Source: Ophiodon elongatus
Lineage: Eukaryota; Chordata; Actinopteri; Perciformes; Hexagrammidae
Length of the DNA: 64,000 nucleotides
NCBI GenBank assembly: GCA_016806645.1
Contig: JACSYO010002122.1
Location: forward strand, 868,001 to 932,000
Direction: 5' to 3'
Below are positions 25,601 to 36,600 of the stretch, one piece after another; the stretch's first letter is position 1, and each line of letters starts with the position of its first letter. A program made the position numbers and the translations under genes. Below the pieces are notes generated by a model, which worked only from the letters and a program-made list of their open reading frames with translations, did not search any database and was not told the origin of the DNA.

Positions 25601-27377
25601 TTATATTCCACTGTTGGGAGTCAGGTGGTTTGTATTACGCATGCTGACTGGGACTCTTATGGAACAGAAACTTCTTTTTAACGTTGATAGTAACCGCTGG
25701 ACTTTTCCGTCTTTGGCAAGTCAAAACGTTTCCTGTGAAAAACGGCCTATTACATACTTGTGTTTCAGTACTGATAACAAGACCATACTAGTTTGATTAA
25801 TTGCTCTTTAAAGTAAACACTTCTTTCTACAGAGAAAAATATTGAGTTTGCGCTGACATTACAAATACTTTTCTATGTGACTTTTGCTCAGTGTTTTATA
25901 TTCAATTCAATCTGTCTGCACTCTTGATTTAGGGACTTTCCAAGCTGTTGTTAACCCGTTTTGCATATAGCCTTCCTGCAGCATTATAAAAGTAGACTGT
26001 GGTTTAGGGCTGCACCTCACAATTATTAAATTTTTTTAGATTAATCTAACAACTAATTTATCAATTATTCTAAAGATTATTTAAAACAATTGTTTGATTC
26101 TTGATGAATACAACAATTCATTTACTCCAAATAAATATCAACTTGTCTAAATCTTGTTTCAATATTTTATTCAAGAATTTTCTCTTAAAAACAAATATAT
26201 TTAACAAGTTTATAGACCCTATTTTTCATTGGCTGATCAGAAGAAAACTGGACCTCAAATTGTTGTCACATATAGTTTTAATTGAATCACTGTATGTCAT
26301 AGCGGTCCTTTCCCTGAACTGGAGAACCAGTATTTTTACAAACTTAAAATGTTTTTGCCATGGATTGATTCCTTTACTGGAGTAATACGTAGTTAAGATA
26401 ATCACTGTCAAATGTATTTTTGTATTTTGTAAACAGCAGTGGTGCAGAAATTACTTTTAACATGGGGGCAATGGAGAAACATTTAGAAAACCTATTTTAA
26501 GTTACTAACAAGAGTCCAAATACATATATCATGCTTTTGTCTTGACAAAAAGTAAACTGAACACGGCTTTGTCTGGACAAAACCCTCTGGGATTCTTTTG
26601 CTTTCGGTTTGCGCAGAGCAGTTGTATTGTTGTGAGAATTTCCACTTTTCAGAGCTTACAGAGCACCATATTGTTGGGTCTCCTCCACACTTTAGGATTG
26701 TGGGCGAGGTTTTTTAGCTGCAGCTTGTCCCCCGGGGGAATGCATGCTTTGACCAGGTGTGGCCATCCTTGCAACTCACAGACACATTATGTGAATTGAT
26801 GTATTTGTCGACAAATTGCCCCATTCCTTCTGTGGTTTGGTGTGCCTGCACTGGTTAAAATGGCAGAAGACACTGTGGTTAAAGGATGTTTAGTATGCTT
26901 CACCAGCTCCAAACTACATCAGGGAAAATCAGCATTTTACACCAAAGTTTTCACGGGCTAATCTTTCTGTATTGTTCAATAAGATAAATATGCCAGCTGC
27001 TTCTCTTCTGCTGCTATTTTGGCATGTGGCCCGGCAGAGATGCTCTTTCTCACCATGACAGCACTTGAACAAATTATTACAAACATAAATATTTTGTTTC
27101 CCTCGTCCTTATTTTTCCATGTTTAGCTTCTCCAGCTCTTCACTCCTGTCCCCTCTCTCCTTCCTCATCCCTACATATTTCATCTTGCAGCTAATTAGAT
27201 AAAAATGCTAAGAAGCAGGATAGAATGAAATATGTGCTTGTCTCTTTCATCTTCTTACACCATCTATGTTGATTTTAACCAGCTCTCTGCTCTGTTTCTC
27301 CAACAGGTTTTGAGTCCTGGTCTCTGTGCACCTGGTCTGGCTTTTTCTCCCGCTGTTCTTCTTCCTTGTGAGCAGTC

Positions 27378-27592
27378 ATGCCTCCAGCGCCGTTGGAGTA
27401 CACCCCTCCTGAAGGTGGCTGGGGCTGGGCGGTGGTACTGGGTGCCTTCATCTCCATCGGCTTCTCCTACGCCTTCCCCAAGTCCATCACTGTGTTTTTC
27501 AAAGAGATAGAGGTCATCTTCGATGCCACACCAAGTCAGGTGTCCTGGATCTCCTCCATCATGCTGGCTGTCATGTATGCTGGAGGTGAGTG

Positions 27593-27637
<45 letters not shown>

Positions 27638-30600
27638 AATGTTTTTTTTAGTTCCATAATAAATAATAATAATAATACATTTTATTTGTATAGCGCTTTA
27701 AAAGGTACTCGAGGCACTTTACATGGTAAAAACAAACAATAGAAGCATGCATCACAGGTTAAAAGCAGATTTAAATAAATTAGTTTTAAGTGCTGTTTTG
27801 AAAGTGACGAGTGATAAAACACTTTCTTTATTCCTATGATTCTATTTTTCTCGGTGACGTGTTTGATTGTTTAGGCAGTTGACAAAACACTTGAGATTTA
27901 GACAGGCAGTGAGATATTTGTAAATTTCTTTTGTTTAGAAGGATCAAATAAGTATTCTGAACCCAAATGCATTTAAATTGTATTCCATGTTACACAGGAG
28001 GGATGGGTTATTCATTTTCAAGTCTTAAATTAGCAGCACATCCATCTGTTCCAGAACTCTGAATCGCCGCCCATAATCTCTGATTTGTTCAGTGATTTAA
28101 ATGTGGCGTTGTAACCATTGAATGTGCTCCAAAACCTGACTGGCACAGTGTTTAGATTTTACGCTCCATTTCAATGTGGCAAATAATAAATAGCACAGAC
28201 TGTCGCACATTCTGTCCCACATGGACTTGGTTTCAAAGCTTCACTCCACCGCTCCAGTGTGGGAACTGAGAGAGGAGAGCCCATTTATGTGAACATGCCG
28301 GTATGTCGACTTTATTTGGCACTTTTCATTGCCAATGTTTTCAGTCTAATTTATAGCTTAAGTGATGTTACTTTGCACTTTTTGTTATCAGAGCTCTTGA
28401 CTATTAAGATAGTGGATTGGCAGTATGTTGCCTGTTAAGGAATGAATAACTCTCTTTACCCCTGTAGCGAATGGTTGATAGTTATTTAAGTGCATTTTGT
28501 TTTTCACATAACATTTTTATCATTGAAAGGGTGCACTTGCATTATTACAATATTCTATTACATTACAGCAGTTGGATAGAATAGTCTTAGATGACCATTT
28601 AATGCAATTATTTATGGGACAATATATCGTCCAACAAAAGTAGTTAGTGACAGGCCGAGCATCCTGATATTTCTGCACTCACGAGAATGTGTTCATGCTG
28701 TCTTTACAACACCAAATCTCAGACTCCGTACAGCTTGTAGCATTAATAGTTGATGCAATAGTTTACAATAATAAGTGTTAACTTATTAACTTTGCTCTTT
28801 CTCAAGTGGTGGCTGGTTGTGGTGCTGTGAGCGAGAAAGAAGGAAAGTCTTTTGTCTGTCAGTGAATGGTTGTGGTTCTTAGGCCTGTTGCTTTTCTCAG
28901 GACTTGAGCGTGACGTTTTATCGTTCACCTTTCACTGAAGCAAAATACAAACAAACAAGCCGAGTGGTTGTGTTAGACTTTCTCAATGGCCAGGGCCCTG
29001 ATTTTAATTTTAATTTTTTTTTAATAAGAAGAAGAAATAGGCCTATATAAAAGGTGGAGTCTGTGATTTTAATCCAGAAATATTTTTTTTTAAATTCAGC
29101 AAATATTTCCTCACAGTTCATACACAGCCCTAGCTCTGTAAATGGGAAACTGAATTTTTTAACATTGACGAAAAAAATCTGTCAATGGCATCAAATATTT
29201 GGTTATTGTGATCTCTGCAAAAGCCTCTTTTTTTCCCTCTGCTTATGCTTTCTCTCTCATCCAGTCACAGCTTGAATAACACTTACTGTTGAAGGGAGAG
29301 CGGGGGACAATGTGAGAAATGGATATTGTGGAATGATTGCAAACAAGATATGAAAACAAGGCGCACATATTTTTCCTACTGTAATCCGACAAAAGCTGCT
29401 GGCGATAAACAAGAAAAATACATTGTGTAATGACTTTACCATATATCCATTTTATATTAAAAGCCACTGGGGGGCGAACGGAGGAACTTGTTCGGACGCG
29501 CGTTAGGCACAAACAAATCTGGCTGGCTCTGTGTCTCTTTCGATCCATTTATTCCGCTTCAACACATTAATCCCACAACACAGGACGAGAGACGACCTCC
29601 ACAGCCAGGTTGACACAACCACGTTGGTGCAACCACGTTGGTGCAACCACGTTGGTGCAACCACGGTCAAAAACTGTTTGCTTCCGTTTCCACACACTCA
29701 CCGGGCTCATTACCCGGCACTTACTTATATGCCCTTTCCGATCAATGGGCCACCCTGTGTCCAATGCAGGAACTACATGTCCCAACTCACCCCGTGTTTC
29801 CCTCAAAAAGAAAACAAAGCAACAAAAATACATTATGGCTCCAACACATTGAAATAATGACCAAATTAATTTCTATCACAAGGTTTACAGTATGCTGTAG
29901 GAGAAGGCATAAAAACAACAGTAACATCTACAAATTACAAAAATAGGGATTGCAATCAGAGGAGTGCCGTACAAAAATGAAAATGCTCAATTGGCTGGGA
30001 AGTAGTGATGCTAGCGCCCTTAAATCCCTTATTTGGGGTTTCTCCATTGGTAAATATTACTTAACTGGTTTGGCGTGTCAAAATAAATCATCCTTTGCCA
30101 TCTTAAATTAGTGTGTCAGCATGCTAATTTTTGCTTCACTCTAAACATAAAGTACAGCTGAGTCTGACAGGAATATCATTTGTTTTGCATGTAATAAACC
30201 AAAGCTATTACAGATACTCCTGTGGAGAACATCAATATCTCAACCAAATTTCATGGCAATCCATCAAATAGTTGTCTGTAGATCTTTAATGGAAAAACAC
30301 AAATGTGAACTTCATGTTGGCACTAGCGATTGTGTTTTCTTTCACAAGCCAACTCTCAAACGAACCCCATTATGTTTCGATCATAACGTAATCATAAAAA
30401 TAGTCCGACCCAACGACAGGAAGTGAACCAAAATGCAGGCTGCATGCGCAGGCCTTTGTTGAAATGGAGACAGGTAAACCACAGGTAAACCACAGGTAAA
30501 CGTGAGTGGGAGAGGACTGACTTGGACTTCTGCAGAAATCTGATGTTTGCTTGACATCTGGGCCGGAGAGAACTGACAGAATATGTCCACAAAAATAGTG

Positions 30601-33600
30601 ACGTTTATCAAGTCATTTGAGATAAACTGGAAGAGAAGAGATTTGTGCGCACGGTAGATCATTGCTGAGTCAAAGTGAAAAGAATTCCCTCAGGAAATTG
30701 GCTTTGTTATTTGGTCCTCTTTAATTTGTGCAGCGTGAAACCGAACCTGACTAAATAGAAACGGATAAAAAGTATCAACTTCCCTCTGATTAGGACGAGC
30801 CAAATGCACTACGGCTTGTTAAATAAAGCGCCCTCAGACAAATATCTAGTTGTGCCTTTTTGCCGCTCGGCATGTCTCCATGTTTCCCTCGTGGCTACTC
30901 GTGCTATTGCAACTAAAACCCGAACCCTAACCCTGTGAAAGATATTTAGTTTTCAATTGAAATAAGAAATCTCATTCTGTTGATGTCAGAGTTACGGAAG
31001 GCGGTGTTAAGTTGCATAAAATTTCATTTTCTGTATTGTTTTTTTTTTTACATACTTTTTTTTTTACATTTGCCAGTGCTTAGAAATATTCGATGTACCA
31101 GAACCATCCAACAGGCGAGGAGGGACTGAGGCAGGAGTTGCTCTGTGACATCTGTGTGGCCTCTGTTTAGACGTTAATGTTCTTCTTTCATATCAGTTTT
31201 ATTACATAGTCCCAACCGGTCGACTTTATCCTAGCATTGGCCTTGCAAGGTTTAGGGCTGATTTTAAACAGTAGATGGCGGGTTGATTCATTTTCAACCC
31301 ATGAAATACCAACATGAAATGTCAAAATTAACATCAGCATTGACGGTTTCATTAGTCATATCACTTTTTTTTACAGCTCAAAAAACACATTTATGTGTGC
31401 AGTACCTCTTTATTGACTCCTTTATTTACTCTGCTGTAACAGCCTTACCGTGTTTACATGTTGGGGGAGGATTTAGGAAAAGCAAAAAAAACTCTAGTTT
31501 CAGATCAGGTTTCTCTCTTTGTCTCTTGACACAAAGCGAGTTCCCTCCTAATTCAAACAGACTCTTTCTCCTTCTCCCCCAGTGTATTTGATAACCAGCA
31601 CACCTTAAAAGCAAGACACTATCATCTTTTTTGCTCTCTCAGTCTCAGTTTATATCTAAAAATAGTATCTGTTCCTTCCAGTCACCTCATTCGTCTGTTC
31701 AGAGCTGTGTGCCAGCTCGTCGTAGGTTTAGGCATTTAGGAGAGGAAACTGCTGAGGGGAAAACCGAGGGGAGGAGTGAAATTGCGTAACAGGAGCCAGA
31801 TGTTAAAGTAGTTTCTTTTTGTCTCCATTTTTTTATTTATTTATATTTTTTTTTCTTCTCCCATTTCAAAAATCAGCCACATGACCAGTTACTGACGTCA
31901 TGATGCTGGCTTGTACTGTAGGCGTGAAGTCGTAGGGCGTGAATTACCATAACCACATTACTCACTAGTTACACATGAGGCAGTGCACGTACACACACTG
32001 ACTTCCACAAATATACACACGCATTTTATTTTTTTGTGGCTGGATGACTAATAGTGCGAACCAGTTAAAAATGTACAGCTTGTTCTGCACGAAGGAAGAG
32101 TGGGATTCTTTCACCTCCTTCATTTATTTGTTTAGTAGTTTCAAGGTATGAGACATGCTGCAAAAAAATAAATGAGTTTCATCATTCTCAGGTGCCAATA
32201 TAGTCACTTTTTTCTTTTTTTTAATAAATGGCCTGTTACTTGTCAAATCGTCGTGGCTTTAAGGGTGTGTGTGTGGTGGAATTACAAACAAAAACTGGAG
32301 CCGGCCTCACTGAGTGTGAGTGCTGATATCTGACTTATGATCTGTGGGATTCCTTTCTTTCTTGTGCGGAGGGCAAAAGAGCCAGTGCCCGAAGAAAGAG
32401 TGTGTTTGCGAGTGTGTAAATTTGTGCATGAGTGCACATCAGCTTGTTTTAATGCAATAAAGGCTCGGGATTACAGGATAGTGATATGATTCAGCATGAG
32501 AAGGAGAGCTGAGATTTAAGTCGATTTAGCGAAAGAATGAAAAAACACTATGAAGTGAAATTATTGTCATGGTTTGGCTTCCCAGAGCACAGTAGACCCA
32601 TATAAACCTCTCAGTAGCCACTTCAAGGTACAGCGGTACAATCTAATGCAACCCAGTACAACTGTGCTGCCAAAAGGTCTACTTCTATGATGCCATAGAG
32701 GTGTTATCATTAAAAGTAAAGCTCCAGAACAGTTTCCTTGCTGAACAGGCATCTTGAGAGAAAACATCATACAACTAAATTAAGTTCAGTCTTCTAACTC
32801 CTAACTTTCTTCGAGGAACTTGATTATTTTGCTCAATCTATCTCAAAAAGGCAGCCAGTTATTTTATAAGATAAAACTCCTCAAGTGTAAGTTTAAACTT
32901 AATAATAAATAATATTTTTAATTGGAGCTTAAAGTGTTAAAGCAACAGAATTAAATAACATTTTAAAGAGGGGTTTAAATGTAATCTTAATTTGAAGCTA
33001 GTTTGAATGTTTAATAGTGTTTAAACCTAATCCTTGTTGGTGCAACCCAGCCTCAAGCTCACTAATTAACACATTTGTAATTTGCTGGTTTTATCCATTA
33101 ATCATCCATTTTAATTTGAACAAAATGTCAAACTATTCCTTTAAAGGTTCAATTCAGATCGATGGATGTTGTGTGCTGCAAGTAATGTGTTTACCTTAAC
33201 TGGTGGGGCTGTTTCTTGTCCCTGACTCAACACCAGCTGATGCTCTGCCGCTTACTCTTCAGTTGGCCACTAAATCTGAACATTTGCTCTGTAATGAATG
33301 GCTGAATGAAATGATCAAAGGCCAGATTGTAATATAAAATCAAATCTACACACTTTGTACAGTCAGAAGAAGCACAAGTTAAAATTAGACGCTCTCGACG
33401 TGAGTTTTTCTTTAATCATTTGTGGATGCTGTGTCAGAGTAAAGCTGAGGACAGGCCTTTTCTTTCCTCCACTCAGTGTTATTCCTTTCTCTCACAGAGA
33501 GATGGAGGGAGGGGGAGAACGGATCGTTTATATAATATCTCTGAGAACACTACTCACTGCCCTCTTTGTGTCACGCCATACAGCAACAAAGATTGTCACT

Positions 33601-36600
33601 ACTGATTTGTTTATGTGTGCGTGAGTGGATGCAGATTCATTCCTGTCCTTGTACAGGTTCACTTTTGTTCACAACAAAGCTCCAAACAGCCTCAGATTCA
33701 TGTCGGTGTGGACGATGTGTGTTCTGGTGGAGCCTCTGCGCTCGCCTCTTTTATCTACTGCTTGACTGCAACATGGAAACCCACCACCCCCGAACATGGA
33801 AACCCACCAAGATGGGCTCTGTGCCAGCTGGTCAGACCCTCGTTGACGGACACAACAGTAGAATCTAGAGAGGTATTCAGTGAGTGCGTGAGTGAACGCT
33901 CGTGCATCCAGAGCTGCCCTCGGCCCCCGTGGTCAGCTGCCAAGTTTCAAGGGCGAAACCACCGTGGTGTGCGAAGGGGGCTGGTTGTGATGTAATGGAT
34001 GCCAGCTGAGGACAGAATGGTAGTGATATTTGAAGGAGTGCATCTTCAGACCTCATTAATATTTTCTTTTGGTATTCGTCTCGGTGTCCGCTATCTTGGG
34101 TTTCCTATCTTCTTTCACACATTGTTTTCATTATTAGATAATCAGCAGATCATTTTTTTGGTTGATCATTGTTCTGCTGTTGAAAAAGGGCCTGTGTTAA
34201 TAATACCTGCGAAGTGTCCTGGAACGTTTTTTATCTTATATTTATGCTAATTTATCAAATGAATAAAACAACACTATTAATAAAATTACTCTCAATGTGC
34301 AATCTAGATATTGTTCAAAAGAATCTTGATTGGGTCCAGTCAGATGTCTGAGAGGACTACTCTCGATGTTTGAATGGTCTTGTATGCTCTTAGGTTGTAG
34401 AACATCCTCTTTACAAATGCAACCTGTAACAAGTTGGAATTAGGGGGCAATGTGTTGCTTTAGCTCTTCTTAGCACTGTTAGAATATCAGCTGAACATGG
34501 TATGAAATGACAAATCACAGTTTCAACCTATTAAATCTAACCTGACTGCAGAAGGCCCAAAGACAAATGGACCAACTCAATATTTAGAGCCTAATTGCAC
34601 ATTATTCTTAATTGGTTCAGTAATGATCGAGAGTCACTTAGCTTTTCTGGATTGGAAAACAACTTCTAAATCTATAAATCATTTTCAATAACAATGCAAT
34701 CAATGTTTTGTCGTAAAGCAAGCTGAGGTCTATGAATGCTCGTTCATTATTACTACAATTATGTTTCTTTGGACATAAGCAACGGAAAAAGCTTAGGGTC
34801 CAGTAAGATTTGTTTTGTTTATCCACTTTACAATGACATGTAAAACAGAGAAAAGTAGCAAATTCTCTCATTTGAGTGGCTGGAAAAAGAAAATGTTTGA
34901 AATATTTTTCAATAAAACAATTGATCCTCAATAGTTGTCTCAGCTCTGCACATGATATTCAGTAGTCATGCCAGAGGAATGCTCTTCGTATGTTACTTCT
35001 TGCCCTGTGATGCAGTTCAGCTGCACACAGAGCTGCTGTATGGATTCAGAAGCCTTTACTTTGTATTCACATTCAGCAGTCTGAGTCCATGTGAGGCCCA
35101 TTCAGAGCGAGGCTGGCACGCAAGCTGAGCACGTGGAACGCCTCGACTCTCTTCTCTTCTCCTCTCCTCTCCTCTCCTCTCCTCTCCTCTCCTCTCCTCT
35201 CCTCTCCTCTCCTCTCCTCTCCTCTCCTCTCCTCTCCTCTCCTCTTCTCTTCTCTTCACTTCTCTTCTTCATTCCTTCTTTTTTTCTCCTCTTCCCTTTT
35301 TCTGTCCTTTTCTCTTCTCTTCTTTTGTTCTGTTATTTCCTCCTCTCTTCCTCTTCTCTTCTTTCCTTCTTCTCCTTTTTTTTCTCCTTCTTTTCCCGTC
35401 TCCTCTTTTGTTCTGCCTCTTTTGTTTCTCCTCTTGTCCTCTTCTCTTCTTTCCTTCTCTCCTTTTTTCTCCTCTTTTCACATCTCCTCTTTTCGTCTGT
35501 TATTTCCTCCTCTTGTCCTCTTCTCTTCTCTTCTCTTCTCTTCTCTTCTCTTATTTTTAAAGCCCTTAAACTGGTTCCCTCTTAGTTTTATTGGTCTTGA
35601 AGGCACTGCATGGCCGCGGGACTATCTCTCCGAGATGCTTTTAGATGTTGCAGAACAAAAGCATTTTGTGATGCTGCTTTCGGTCATCCTGCTTTAAGTT
35701 GCTGGAACAGCCTTCCAGAGGAGTTGAATATATTGATATTTTTAAACATGAACTAGAAACCCATCATTGATTGTATTAACATTTTACTACTTTTAACATG
35801 ACCTGAGTTTTGTCAATCGCTTATAAAGCACTTTGAAGTACATTTAATTTGTTCAAAAGGGGCTTTAGGAATAACGATTGGTTGATTTTTCTTCTCTCCT
35901 CTTCTTCTCTTCTACTTTTTCATCTTCTCTCATTTTCTCTTCTCTCCTTTCCACTTCTGTTCACTCTTCTTCTCTCCTCTTCTTCTCCTCCTTTATTCCT
36001 TCTCTCCTTACTTTTTTATCTCCTACATTACCTCCCACTCTGACATGTGCTATACCTTGCACTGCCTGGCTCCCCCCTCCTCACCCTTTCACCCCTCTCT
36101 CCTTTCCTCCCTACTTCCCTCCCCTCTTCCTCCATGTAACATCCATGCAACTGCTGCTGTTACACAATCAAGTCATTGTCCCTCTTTTATTTTTACTACC
36201 ATAGCACCCCCTGTTGGTGAAAAGTAGAAATGGTGAGCTGATGTAATTACATTGTAACTGTGGCAATATGTCTTTGTCACTACCTGCATACATCATGTAC
36301 AGGTGCATAGGGCTGCAAGAAACACTTCTTTTCTTTATTGATTCATCTGCAGATTAATTGATTAATTGTTACGCACTGCTTACGCCGTCTTAAAATGTCT
36401 TGTTTTGTCAAGTTCAAAAGATAGTAAATTTATTCAGGACCATTATGCAGAAAATCTTCCCAAATTAAAGCTGAAAGTTTGAAAAAAAAAATGAATCTGT
36501 AAAAAAAAAAAAAAAAAAAGGTAGATATTCACTGATGTATGACAAAATCAAGAATTCGATCCTTGCATTTGAGAAGCTGCAACCAGCAAATGTTTGCGCA

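Larger units (their letters stand above)
16596..27306 (+). other. Intron 1 of slc16a1 (inferred), 10.7 kb
   Basis: No coding exon is recognised on either strand. It contains (TG)n at 17.96-18.03 kb, (ATTC)n at 18.12-18.17 kb, an ACACACAGAC repeat at 19.4 kb, an AT-rich palindromic tract at 20.73-20.81 kb, a 'ggcccagtgtgtaacattta' repeat at 22.5 kb, and fragments of 'gggctgcac' repeats at 22.03 and 26.0 kb. The longest ORF (136 codons, minus, 21.35-21.76 kb) has no recognisable domain. Confidence 0.55.

Noticed and set aside
29503..29946. Several overlapping 64-108 codon ORFs on both strands
   Set aside because: They centre on a 14-bp minisatellite that lacks stops in multiple frames; no homologue recognised.
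30915..30933. Telomere-like 'aaccctaaccct'
   Set aside because: Only about two units; too short to be an interstitial telomeric array.
33615..33995. 126-codon plus-strand ORF in slc16a1 intron 2
   Set aside because: No family resemblance, overlapped by other-frame ORFs of similar size, and inside a well-bounded intron.
35091..35585. 164-codon ORF rich in Ser/Leu/Phe
   Set aside because: Created by the polypyrimidine tract.
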